DNA of 61,101 nt from Flavobacteriaceae bacterium UBA6268 (GTDB lineage: Bacteria; Bacteroidota; Bacteroidia; Flavobacteriales; Flavobacteriaceae), in NCBI GenBank assembly GCA_002440705.1, contig DJVA01000062.1, positions 1 to 61,101 on the forward strand, in the 5' to 3' direction. Below are positions 28,180 to 36,148 of the stretch, piece by piece. Position 1 is the first letter of the stretch. Each line of letters begins with the position of its first letter. The position numbers and the translations under genes were made by a program. The notes under the pieces are model-generated. The model was not told the DNA's origin, ran no database searches, and worked only from the letters and a program-made list of their open reading frames with translations.

Positions 28180-28513
28180 TTTCAATTATAAATTCATCTA
28201 CCGATGCTATGGCATTTATTTCAGAAGCGCCCATAAACAATTCCTTCTTTCCGCTCCTATCTTCCAAAAGAATAAGTGGGAGCATTTCATAATGAAATTT
28301 AGTGTGCCATTCGGTAAACCATTCATTGGAATAAAAAAACCGCATTGGTATTTGGCTACTTTCCCGAAAGTTTTTCCACGCTGCACGTTCAGAAGAGAGG
28401 GTTTTGGTGAATGCGAAAAGTTTACACACTTCTGGACCGATAAATTGACGGTGATTTCCAAAAATGGAGTCCAAATAATGACGAGAAACATTGTAAACAA
28501 AAATGAATCCCAT
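28154..28513 (-). CDS. Unknown protein downstream of gldC
   Basis: 119 residues, no signal peptide or membrane helix, rich in aromatic residues in the first two thirds (NVSRHYLDSIF, EWFTEWHTKFHYEM) and with a basic C-terminus (EIKERLKNH). I do not recognise a family. It starts 3 bases after the gldC stop and so is probably the third gene of a gldB-gldC operon. Its last 26 bases overlap the 3' end of engB on the opposite strand. The frame is intact, with codon use like its neighbours, which supports a real gene. Confidence 0.65.
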   Translation of the reverse strand: MGFIFVYNVSRHYLDSIFGNHRQFIGPEVCKLFAFTKTLSSERAAWKNFRESSQIPMRFFYSNEWFTEWHTKFHYEMLPLILLEDRSGKKELFMGASEINAIASVDEFIIEIKERLKNH

Positions 28514-28516
28514 CTT

Positions 28517-28846
28517 TTACTTTAACTCCAGCTTCTCCGCAAAATAATCGCAGAAATCCCGCATGGTAGCTGCCATTTTTTCATCGTTGGTTGCACGTTG
28601 GTAGGTATTGGCCATGGAAGTAAGTGTTTGATAAAAAAACAGCTTCATTTCGTCCAAAGGCATGTCCTTGGTCCACAAATCAATTCGCAGGGCTTCTTTG
28701 GCTTTGCTGTCCCAAACCGATAGTAGCATGGCTTTGCTTTCCATACGCTCCACACCTCCATCGGGGGCATTCCAGTGCAATTTCTCCGGAATCCTATTTT
28801 CGTCCATGGTTACCGTAAGGGTAATCTCAGAGGTTATTTTCGTCAT
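28517..28846 (-). CDS. gldC: Gliding motility protein GldC
   Basis: 109 residues, soluble, single compact domain beginning MTKITSEITLTVTMDENRIP and containing KLHWNAPDGG and LRIDLWTKDMPLDEM. In Flavobacterium johnsoniae GldC is encoded next to GldB and improves gliding and stability of GldB, although it is not strictly essential. The start overlaps the gldB stop by 4 bases, so the two are translationally coupled. Confidence 0.9.
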   Translation of the reverse strand: MTKITSEITLTVTMDENRIPEKLHWNAPDGGVERMESKAMLLSVWDSKAKEALRIDLWTKDMPLDEMKLFFYQTLTSMANTYQRATNDEKMAATMRDFCDYFAEKLELK

Positions 28847-29817
28847 TTTTTTGGTTTGTATTTAGAATTTTGAAAGATATCGCTGGGTTGTTTTTGCAGC
28901 AATTGATTGATGGAAACAGGGCGCTCCTTCATATATGACCTAACAATTTGCCAACCCACCCATTTTCCAATCATTCCTGGAGATTCGTTGTCGATTTCCA
29001 AATTAAATTTTGAAAAAGGGGCCGGCAAAATAAACCGTTGGGACAATTTGGGATCGGTACTGAAAAGCAATTCATTTTCAACAAAATAGCGCCAAATTTC
29101 CGTCTCATTTGCTTCAGCCCATGCGATTTCCGCTTCCGTATACCCTATTTTTTCCGAATCGGAAACCTCAGGAAGCCATAGGTCCTTTAGGTACAATTCT
29201 TTTCCATAATAAATCATTTGCGCCAAAAAAGTACGCTCTGTAGAAGGAACAATCAAGTGTCGTGCGTATACCGATGCTACGTTTGGCATTAACTGGGAAG
29301 GCTTCATCTCTTTGGAGATGTACTTGGAGATTCCTTCATAAAAAAAGTGATCGCTACCAAGGTAATTGTCCAAGGCTAGGATAAGTAGGGTATCATTAGC
29401 AAAAACGCTGTTGCGGTAATCGACATCAGAAGTTGTGGTATAGACCCGAGGCACTTGTATTTTGGGAACATAATATTGGATGTGTTGGAAAAGTGAAACA
29501 AGTGGAACCTCTAACTTGTCGTTATTAGGAAAGACCTTCATCACCTCTTCTTCCAACTGTGCTTGGAGGGTATCGCCAAGTTTCATTTCCCAGATGCTGT
29601 CTGCGTACGATTCCGGAAAGAAAAAGGGAAACTCTTTTTTCAACTGGGGCAGACCAGAAATTTCTGCATGGGCAAAAATAGTATCAAAACGTACAATGTT
29701 TAGGTCTACAGGAATTGAGCCAATGGTTTTTTCCAGCTTCGACTTTGAGTCGCACGAGCTTATGAATACCACCACAAACGCCACCAAAAGTACTTTCACC
29801 CAATGGAATGTTTTCAT
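28843..29817 (-). CDS. gldB: Gliding motility lipoprotein GldB
   Basis: 324 residues. Signal peptide with lipobox ISSC, lipidated Cys at residue 22, followed by a long soluble domain (IPVDLNIVRFDTIFAHA near its start). GldB is essential for gliding in F. johnsoniae and is found together with GldC. The family is remotely related to Zn-metallopeptidase-like DUF2268 proteins, but no HExxH motif is present here. Divergent from nadE, an arrangement also seen in other flavobacteria. Confidence 0.9.
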   Translation of the reverse strand: MKTFHWVKVLLVAFVVVFISSCDSKSKLEKTIGSIPVDLNIVRFDTIFAHAEISGLPQLKKEFPFFFPESYADSIWEMKLGDTLQAQLEEEVMKVFPNNDKLEVPLVSLFQHIQYYVPKIQVPRVYTTTSDVDYRNSVFANDTLLILALDNYLGSDHFFYEGISKYISKEMKPSQLMPNVASVYARHLIVPSTERTFLAQMIYYGKELYLKDLWLPEVSDSEKIGYTEAEIAWAEANETEIWRYFVENELLFSTDPKLSQRFILPAPFSKFNLEIDNESPGMIGKWVGWQIVRSYMKERPVSINQLLQKQPSDIFQNSKYKPKK

Positions 29818-29941
29818 CTGTATAAAATATTTGATAAAGTGAAAGATGGAATGCCCTTATCAATCATCATCGACAGGTTTGCAAATCTTGTTAATGGGCA
29901 TTTCATAAATAACGGAAAGGTTTATTTTAAATTTTGTTGCC

Positions 29942-29964
29942 TACCTTTGTGCAAGGCAAAGGTA
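29942..29964. promoter_or_regulatory. Facing -7 elements forming a perfect palindrome between gldB and nadE
   Basis: TACCTTTG (29942-29949, plus strand) and the same octamer on the minus strand (29964-29957) both match TAnnTTTG and together make an 8-bp inverted repeat with a 7-base centre. The plus copy would serve nadE (start 29999) and the minus copy gldB (start 29817, leader about 130 bases). The two initiation sites would be about 4 bases apart, so use of one should exclude the other. Confidence 0.5.
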
Positions 29965-29998
29965 CCATTAATCTTTTTTTTAAAACACAGCATCGCTT

Positions 29999-30790
29999 AT
30001 GCACACTGAAAAAGTTACCTTACACATTAGCAATTGGTTAAAAGAGTATGCCACAAATGCAAAAATGGAAGGATTTGTTGTGGGTGTTAGTGGCGGCATA
30101 GATTCGGCGGTAACATCCAGTCTGTGTGCCTTAACCGGCATGCGTACGTTATGTGTGGAAATGCCCATTCACCAAGCTACTTCACAGGTTACAAGGGCGC
30201 AAGAACACATAACACAATTGAAGGAACGGTTTGCCAATGTAAGCGATGTGCGAGTCGATTTAACACCAGTCTTTGAAGAATTCAAAAAGCAAGCGCCACA
30301 AACCGAAAACGACCCTTCCCTAGACTTAAGCTTGGCCAATACGCGAGCTCGCTTACGCATGACAACACTTTATTATTTTGCTGGATTGCATCGATACCTT
30401 GTTGCCGGAACGGGCAATAAAGTGGAAGATTTTGGAGTAGGTTTTTACACCAAATACGGGGATGGCGGTGTAGATTTAAGCCCCATAGCCGACTTGATGA
30501 AAAGTGAAGTATACGCACTGGGTTCATTTTTGAAAGTTCCGAATTCGATCATGGAAGCAGCTCCAACCGATGGCCTTTTTGGCGACAGTAGGACCGATGA
30601 AGACCAATTGGGAGCTAGCTATGACGAACTTGAATGGGCGATGAAAATGAAAGACCTGGGCATGACTGCCAAGGACTTCGACGGACGTGAAAAAAAGGTG
30701 TTCGAACTCTTTGTCCATTTACACCAAGCCAACCGTCATAAGATGATCCCCATCCCTGTTTGTGAAATCCCTTCCTTATGGAAGCAATAA
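29999..30790 (+). CDS. nadE: NH3-dependent NAD+ synthetase
   Basis: 263 residues. Last step of NAD synthesis: amidation of nicotinate adenine dinucleotide. PP-loop ATP motif GVSGGIDSAV near residue 28, VAGTGNKVEDFGVGFYTKYGDGGVDLSPIADL, and the C-terminal part with NRHKMIP. There is no N-terminal nitrilase/glutaminase domain, so it should use free ammonia. Monocistronic or followed by the response regulator at 30948, which has its own promoter-like element. Confidence 0.96.
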   Translation: MHTEKVTLHISNWLKEYATNAKMEGFVVGVSGGIDSAVTSSLCALTGMRTLCVEMPIHQATSQVTRAQEHITQLKERFANVSDVRVDLTPVFEEFKKQAPQTENDPSLDLSLANTRARLRMTTLYYFAGLHRYLVAGTGNKVEDFGVGFYTKYGDGGVDLSPIADLMKSEVYALGSFLKVPNSIMEAAPTDGLFGDSRTDEDQLGASYDELEWAMKMKDLGMTAKDFDGREKKVFELFVHLHQANRHKMIPIPVCEIPSLWKQ

Positions 30791-30854
30791 TCCGTTCTTC
30801 AACGAATTTTCATGTTGTTGGACGAAAAATAAATTCCGCGTTAGCACTTTTTCA

Positions 30855-30862
30855 TAGTTTTG
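30855..30862 (+). promoter_or_regulatory. Candidate -7 element for the response regulator gene
   Basis: TAGTTTTG matches TAnnTTTG, 85 bases before the ATG at 30948. It would give a leader of about 80 bases, AT-rich and without an obvious hairpin. No clear -33 element. Confidence 0.4.
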
Positions 30863-30947
30863 ATTTTGTAGTATAAATATTACAAAACCTCACACTTAAT
30901 TTCATTGTCCCCAGTTTTTAAGTGTTTTAAAAACATTAGGATATAGA

Positions 30948-31583
30948 ATGAAGAAAATAGTTATTGCAGATCATCACCCTGTGACGAGAAAGGGGATTTC
31001 TTGTATGCTAAAAAAATCGAATGATTTTACTATTGTAGGAAAGGCCAATAACGGGGAGGAATTATTTGAAAGCCTTGAAAGCATCAAGCCCGATATTTTA
31101 ATCATGGAGATTGATATGCCCCAAATTAATGGAATCAATGTCTTGAGGAGTATCAAAACCGAATTTCCTGCTACTAGAATAATGATTTTTTCGCAGCATC
31201 CTGAAGAGATCTATGCACTTCGGGCCATCAAATCGGGGGCAGCAGGCTATGTTTCAAAAACAGCATCCACCAAACTCTTTATAAAAGCCCTCAAGCAAAT
31301 AGCCAAAGGCGGCATCTTCCTCAACGAAGAATTGACCACTACCTTTACCAGTAGGAATGTGGGAGAGTCCAGTGCTATTAGCCGTTACAAAAAATTGTCG
31401 TCAAGGGAAATAGAGGTACTCAACCTACTCTCTAGCGGTAAGCGCAATAAGGACATTGCCAATGCCTTAGACATCAACGAAAAGACGGTGAGTACTTACA
31501 AAACGCGATTGCTTAAAAAATTAAAGGTTGACAACCTGGCTGATTTGATCAACCAATCGCGCATGTTTCAATTTGGGAATTAA
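30948..31583 (+). CDS. NarL/LuxR-family regulator with a degenerate receiver domain
   Basis: 211 residues. The receiver fold is intact in length, but the phosphoacceptor position is Glu: ILIMEIDMP has E54 (codon GAG) where VLMDINLP-type receivers have Asp. The usual Asp-Asp pair in the acidic pocket is Asp-His (IADHHP). K104 in GYVSK and Ser82 are kept. The C-terminal LuxR helix-turn-helix (about 143-205, LSSREIEVLNLL...EKTVSTYKTRLLKKL) is complete. No kinase gene is adjacent. It probably works without Asp phosphorylation, either constitutively active or controlled in another way. Its stop overlaps the dnaG stop by 4 bases (convergent). Confidence 0.9.
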   Translation: MKKIVIADHHPVTRKGISCMLKKSNDFTIVGKANNGEELFESLESIKPDILIMEIDMPQINGINVLRSIKTEFPATRIMIFSQHPEEIYALRAIKSGAAGYVSKTASTKLFIKALKQIAKGGIFLNEELTTTFTSRNVGESSAISRYKKLSSREIEVLNLLSSGKRNKDIANALDINEKTVSTYKTRLLKKLKVDNLADLINQSRMFQFGN

Positions 31584-33541
31584 ACTACGCGACGCAACCG
31601 GTTGGCTAAAATATCTCTCAGTTTATTGTAATCCTGAACCTCTTCCGGGATGTTACGGTCCACGTAAGCTCCATTTTCTACAGGACTCTCAGCAAGATTT
31701 TTAATTTTAAGGTTTACCAAATGGCGCCTTAAATTCAAAATGGTTTCGCTCACCATTTGTGAAATTCCCTGTTTTTTGTCTTTTACATAAATTTCCCTGC
31801 GGTCCCAATGGTGCAATTGGTGCTTCTCCTCGTCCATTAAAATATGGGTAACTATTTCCGAAAACGCTGCTGGAAGTTCTTGCACAAAATGATCTAATTT
31901 AAGGGAGCCCTCCTGGTGGTATTTATTGATGATGTCGAAATACAACTTTTGGAATGCCTCATTGGTAAACTCGATTTCATCTTCCTGTAAATCCAGGTAA
32001 ATTTTTTCAAAAACCTTTGCTTTCACCCACTCCGGCTTAAAGACAATTTTTCCCGAATCGGAAGTTTCCATAACCAACTCTTCAAACGCTTCCTCCATAT
32101 CGCCATATAAGAGCAATAGCTCAATGATTTTTTGTTCCAATTCAAATAGAAAATCCACTTTCTCCAAAACTTCCCTTTCCGGGGGCACCACTTGCATCGA
32201 AACCGCATCTTGGGCTTTTCTCTTGGAAGCATCCCGCTGTTCCTTCTGAAGCATTTGGGCCAAGGTACTGAACAATACCTCTTCACTAATATCCATAATT
32301 CGAGCGCATTCCTTCAAATACACCTCTTGCTTAATATGATCGGGAATCTTGGAAATACTGGTCACCATATCGCGAATGGTCTCTGCCTTCTTGATGGGAT
32401 CGTTCTTGGTTTCCTTGGCCAAAAGGGATGCTTTGAAATTGATGAAATCCCAGGCATTTTCCTCGAGGTACACTGTTAATTCCTCCAAAGAATGGCTTCG
32501 TGCAAAACTATCGGGATCCTCTCCCTCGGGGAAGGTACAGATACGCACGTTAAGCCCCTGTTCCAAAATAAGGTCGACCCCTCTAAGTGAAGCCCTAAGT
32601 CCTGCCGCATCACCGTCAAAAAGCAGGGTAACGTTTTTGGTCAATCGGTGAATCAATCTTATTTGTTCGGGTGTCAAAGCCGTTCCCGAAGAGGATACCA
32701 CGTTCTCGATACCCGACTGATGCATTTGAATGACATCAGTATATCCTTCCACCAAATAACAATTGTCTTCTTTTGCAATGGTTTGCTTGGCAAAGTAGAT
32801 GCCGTAAAGTACCTTGCTTTTGTGGTACACTTCACTTTCTGGCGAGTTGAGGTATTTTGCCGATTTTTTGTCGTTTGTCAAAATACGGCCGCCAAAACCC
32901 AAGACCCTTCCGCTTAAGCTATGGATCGGAAAAATGACGCGTCCTTTGAACCGATCGAACTGTTTATCGCCTTTAACAATGGTCAGTCCGGTTTTTTCCA
33001 AATAAGAAAGCTGGTACCCTTTCTTGAGTGCTTCGGAAGTAAAGGCATCCCACGCATCCAGGGCATATCCTAGCTGAAATTTCTGAATGGTTTCTGAAGT
33101 AAATCCCCGCTCTTTAAAATACGTGAGCCCAATGGCCTTACCCGAATCCGTATCGGTAAGGGATTCATTAAAAAAATCCCTGGCAAACTCATTGATCAAG
33201 TACAGGCTTTCCCGTTCGTTGGCTTCATCCTTCTCTTCGTCCGTTTGTTGGGTTTCTTCAATCTCGATTCCGTATTTCTTGGCCAGGTACTTAATGGCCT
33301 CAGGATAGGTAAAATGTTCGTGTTCCATCAGGAAGGCCACCACGTTGCCTCCTTTACCGCTGGAAAAATCCTTCCAGATTTGTTTCACCGGAGAAACCAT
33401 AAAACTAGGCGTTTTCTCATTGGTGAAAGGGCTTAATCCTTTGTAGTTGCTTCCCGATTTTTTCAACTGCACAAAATCGCCAACAACCTCTTCCACACGG
33501 GCCGTGTCAAATACTTGATCGATGGTAATTTTTGAAATCAA
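31580..33541 (-). CDS. dnaG: DNA primase DnaG lacking zinc ligands
   Basis: 653 residues from a TTG at 33541, giving (M)ISKITIDQVFDTARVEE, the expected primase N-terminus. The longer GTG start at 33583 would add 14 residues and lie in the terminator of the upstream gene. The N-terminal CHC2-type domain is recognisable (YKGLSPFTNEKTPSF, then DFSSGKGGN), but all four Zn ligands are replaced: Cys to Ser37, His to Thr40, Cys to Asp58, Cys to Ser61. The TOPRIM core is intact (LVEGYTDV, LFDGDAAG). The C-terminal helicase-binding region is present. It makes RNA primers for replication. Confidence 0.93.
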   Translation of the reverse strand: MISKITIDQVFDTARVEEVVGDFVQLKKSGSNYKGLSPFTNEKTPSFMVSPVKQIWKDFSSGKGGNVVAFLMEHEHFTYPEAIKYLAKKYGIEIEETQQTDEEKDEANERESLYLINEFARDFFNESLTDTDSGKAIGLTYFKERGFTSETIQKFQLGYALDAWDAFTSEALKKGYQLSYLEKTGLTIVKGDKQFDRFKGRVIFPIHSLSGRVLGFGGRILTNDKKSAKYLNSPESEVYHKSKVLYGIYFAKQTIAKEDNCYLVEGYTDVIQMHQSGIENVVSSSGTALTPEQIRLIHRLTKNVTLLFDGDAAGLRASLRGVDLILEQGLNVRICTFPEGEDPDSFARSHSLEELTVYLEENAWDFINFKASLLAKETKNDPIKKAETIRDMVTSISKIPDHIKQEVYLKECARIMDISEEVLFSTLAQMLQKEQRDASKRKAQDAVSMQVVPPEREVLEKVDFLFELEQKIIELLLLYGDMEEAFEELVMETSDSGKIVFKPEWVKAKVFEKIYLDLQEDEIEFTNEAFQKLYFDIINKYHQEGSLKLDHFVQELPAAFSEIVTHILMDEEKHQLHHWDRREIYVKDKKQGISQMVSETILNLRRHLVNLKIKNLAESPVENGAYVDRNIPEEVQDYNKLRDILANRLRRVV

Positions 33542-33581
33542 ACTGAAATGGGTTCTAAACCGTAAAAATACAATTTTAAAC

Positions 33582-33609
33582 ACAAAAAGGCCTCCCTTGG
33601 GAAGCCTTT
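33582..33609 (-). terminator. Terminator after the coiled-coil/barrel protein gene
   Basis: AAAGGCCTCCC at 33586-33596 pairs with GGGAAGCCTTT at 33599-33609 (one mismatch, 2-base loop), with a T-run on the minus strand. A second small hairpin, AGGTGT-CAA-ACACCT, lies between it and the stop at 33632. Together they separate the sigma-factor operon from dnaG. Confidence 0.75.
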
Positions 33610-33631
33610 AATGAGGTGTCAAACACCTTGG

Positions 33632-34681
33632 CTAATCCATATCAAAGCGAAGCCCCAAGGACACATTGTGCAAATCCACAGGGTTATCCTTAAAAATGGG
33701 ATTGAGGTCGTACTTGGCATATAAAGCAACATCCCTCCACCCTACGTAAGCGGCCAAGCCATAGACCACATTGTTGGTATTGTAATTGGCCTTTAGTTTT
33801 TGTTTGATGTGCTCCCCATCTTCTTCAAACTTCAGTTTTTGGCGTGCTCCCAAATTAAGGCCTGCATAGCCACCTAGACCCAATTTTACTTTGTTGTAGG
33901 TGGAATACCGAAAATAGTTTTCGTGCTCGATTTTTTTTGAAGGGCCAACTTCAAAAAATACAGGAGCTACCAAATAATCTACCCTAAATTTGGATTTGTC
34001 CAGATTGCCAGGAAACTCTTGAAGTTCGGTCTGGTCTCCCGTATCCACAAAATAGCGGTTATCTGAAGGTTTCAACCCATTAAATTGAAATGAAAACCCA
34101 TATTTGATTCGTAACCAGTTGGTGTTCTTGAACACCCGGGTGCGCCAAGTCCAACCAATCTCGGCGAAACGGCTACCTCCAATCTTGAAATCACTATCGT
34201 TCAAAGATTGCCCATCGCCTATGGCATTGTTAAGTCCAAATGCCAAAACAAAATCGCTGGTGGTGCGTCGGTCGTATTTGCGCTCCTTGTATTTTTTTCC
34301 CAAGAAAATAAATCCGTCCTTATCTTTGTTCCCCAGCCCTATCCGAAGTACGGCACGATCCTCGTCATCGATAACGTCTGTAGTTTTGTTTCGCTCAACC
34401 AAAGCAATCTTGTTGTCGACAATGGCCAAGCGATTTTCGATATTTAGCGCGTGCTTTTCGGCAGCTTCCTGTTTCAACCGATTGGCTTCTTCTTCGGTTA
34501 TTTCATTGTTCTCCAACCGTTGATTGATGTTTGCTACTTCGTCCTTTAAAAGGTCTTTTTCTTCATTGATGATGGCTTCCTTGGAAGCTTCCAAATTCTC
34601 GACGGTCGTTTGCTGTGCATGACCATAAAACACAGCAAGTAACCACATTGCCAAGGCAATGTTTAAGGTAATGATTCTCAT
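33632..34681 (-). CDS. Probable outer-membrane beta-barrel protein with N-terminal coiled coil
   Basis: 349 residues. Signal peptide ending GHAQ (residue 22), then a charged Glu/Asn/Lys-rich coiled coil (about 25-100), then about 230 residues of alternating polar/hydrophobic strands (FVLAFGLNN, RFAEIGWTWRTRVF, WLRIKYGFSFQFN, VKLGLGGYAGLNLGAR) ending in VSLGLRFDMD, with the aromatic near the end that outer-membrane barrels usually have. I do not recognise a named family. It is the third gene after an ECF sigma factor and its presumed anti-sigma factor, and may be the main product or the envelope sensor of that system. Confidence 0.75.
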   Translation of the reverse strand: MRIITLNIALAMWLLAVFYGHAQQTTVENLEASKEAIINEEKDLLKDEVANINQRLENNEITEEEANRLKQEAAEKHALNIENRLAIVDNKIALVERNKTTDVIDDEDRAVLRIGLGNKDKDGFIFLGKKYKERKYDRRTTSDFVLAFGLNNAIGDGQSLNDSDFKIGGSRFAEIGWTWRTRVFKNTNWLRIKYGFSFQFNGLKPSDNRYFVDTGDQTELQEFPGNLDKSKFRVDYLVAPVFFEVGPSKKIEHENYFRYSTYNKVKLGLGGYAGLNLGARQKLKFEEDGEHIKQKLKANYNTNNVVYGLAAYVGWRDVALYAKYDLNPIFKDNPVDLHNVSLGLRFDMD

Positions 34682-34725
34682 ACTGTTCGTAATTAAATGA
34701 TTAAGGGTGATTGATGAATGTAATT

Positions 34726-35526
34726 TTAATTGTTTCGCTCGGCCATGGCAGTTCGCACTTTAAGGTATCCTTCTCCTAATGCTTCAAAAACCCGATCCCT
34801 GAAACTGCGCTGGAGCTCACTTTCCACATCCATCAGCAGGGCTGCAGCATCTATCTTTTGGGTATTGGAATTGAGGATCCTATTGGTAGCAATGTCCCGT
34901 TGGGCTTTGGCCAAAAGGGCATCAATTTCATCGAGGGTTACGGTTTGGTTTTCACCTTGGATTTTCTGAACACTGGCTACTACTTCCTTCACTTTTTGAT
35001 CAATAAAATTGGTTTCTGAAGGGGCCTCCACACTGCTTTTGTTTTCTGGCTGCCCAGTATTGAGGGCAATGATCCCATCCTTTTTGGCATTTGGCAACAA
35101 TTGGTCATTAGTTTTAACAATTGGTTGCTTTGAATTGACCACAACCGATTTGGCGTTGTTTCCTGAATTGGCGAGGTCCTGCCCATTGCGATTGGAATCT
35201 TGACCCGAAGCATCCACCTGTTCTATATTCGCTAGTACTTCATCGGGTATTACAGTTGGCATTTCGGTACCATCAAGGGCTTTGGAAGGGGGTGCTTCCT
35301 CCACCAATTGGGTTGAAGTGCTGGATTTTTGCATCCAAAGGGCTGTTAATAAGAGAATCCCAACAAAACTTGCAGCAACGGCCACCCAAATAAAGGTGCT
35401 GCGCTTTTTTTCAGGAAGCCTTGCGTCTAATTGTGTTGAAAGTTTTCCCCAGCTTTCCTTGCTGGGTTGCAATTCCCGTTCCTGTAATTTTTCGCGGATG
35501 TTTTCTTCAAATTTAAGGGGTGCCAT
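34726..35526 (-). CDS. Single-pass membrane protein, probable anti-sigma factor
   Basis: 266 residues. A cytoplasmic N-terminal part of about 43 residues (FEENIREKLQERELQPSKESWGKL), one transmembrane helix (about 44-66, FIWVAVAASFVGILLLTALW), then a long Gln/Asn/Ser/Lys-rich periplasmic region ending in a basic helix. The layout is that of Bacteroidota anti-sigma-like proteins. Its start overlaps the sigma-factor stop by 14 bases. No zinc-binding (ZAS) HxxxCxxC motif is seen, so the mode of sigma binding is uncertain. Confidence 0.75.
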   Translation of the reverse strand: MAPLKFEENIREKLQERELQPSKESWGKLSTQLDARLPEKKRSTFIWVAVAASFVGILLLTALWMQKSSTSTQLVEEAPPSKALDGTEMPTVIPDEVLANIEQVDASGQDSNRNGQDLANSGNNAKSVVVNSKQPIVKTNDQLLPNAKKDGIIALNTGQPENKSSVEAPSETNFIDQKVKEVVASVQKIQGENQTVTLDEIDALLAKAQRDIATNRILNSNTQKIDAAALLMDVESELQRSFRDRVFEALGEGYLKVRTAMAERNN

Positions 35527-36079
35527 AACTGTGGATATTTTCTTGCATTAATGAATTTTGGAGCATTTTCCTTGCCTTGAATAATTGTGTTTTGGAAGTG
35601 TTTTCCGAAATGTGAAGCAACTCAGCAATCTCACTGTGTTTGTACCCTTCCACCACATACAGCACAAAAACAGTTTTGTAGCCTTCGGGAAGGGCGTCGA
35701 TCATTTTCTGTATTTCATTTACCTCAAGTTCGGTTTCAATATAGGTAGCATGTTCTTTAGAATATTCCAAGGCTTCTTCCTCTTCAAAAAACAATTTTTG
35801 CTCTTTTCGCAACATGGAAATGGACTCGTTTACCATGATCCTGCGGATCCATCCCTCAAAACTTCCCTCAAACCGATACGATCCTAGGTGCGTGAATACT
35901 TTCAAAAATCCATTGAGCATTGCCTCCTCGGCAAGATCTTCCCTTTTCAGGTATTGCCTACAAACACTTAACATTTTGGGTGCAAACAATTCATACATTT
36001 CATGCTGGGCTCTACGATTGCCTTCCTTGGCCTTGGCTATGACTTTTTTGTAATCTTTATGTAGTGAAATGATGCGCAC
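35513..36079 (-). CDS. ECF-type sigma-70 factor
   Basis: 188 residues. Region 2 spans about 10-95 (AQHEMYELFAPKMLSVC, EDLAEEAMLNGFLKVFTHL, FEGWIRRIMVNESI). Region 4 spans about 125-180 (IDALPEGYKTVFVLYVVEGYKHSEIAELL, ENTSKTQLFKARKML) with a standard helix-turn-helix. There is no region 1 or 3. First gene of a three-gene unit with a membrane anti-sigma-like protein and a barrel-like protein, so it probably responds to an envelope signal. Target genes unknown. Confidence 0.93.
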   Translation of the reverse strand: MRIISLHKDYKKVIAKAKEGNRRAQHEMYELFAPKMLSVCRQYLKREDLAEEAMLNGFLKVFTHLGSYRFEGSFEGWIRRIMVNESISMLRKEQKLFFEEEEALEYSKEHATYIETELEVNEIQKMIDALPEGYKTVFVLYVVEGYKHSEIAELLHISENTSKTQLFKARKMLQNSLMQENIHSYGTP

Positions 36080-36148
36080 TCCAAAAATGCTAGTATTGTT
36101 GCTTTACCATTAAGACGCAACGTGGTTTAAAAAGGTTGTCTGCCTAAA

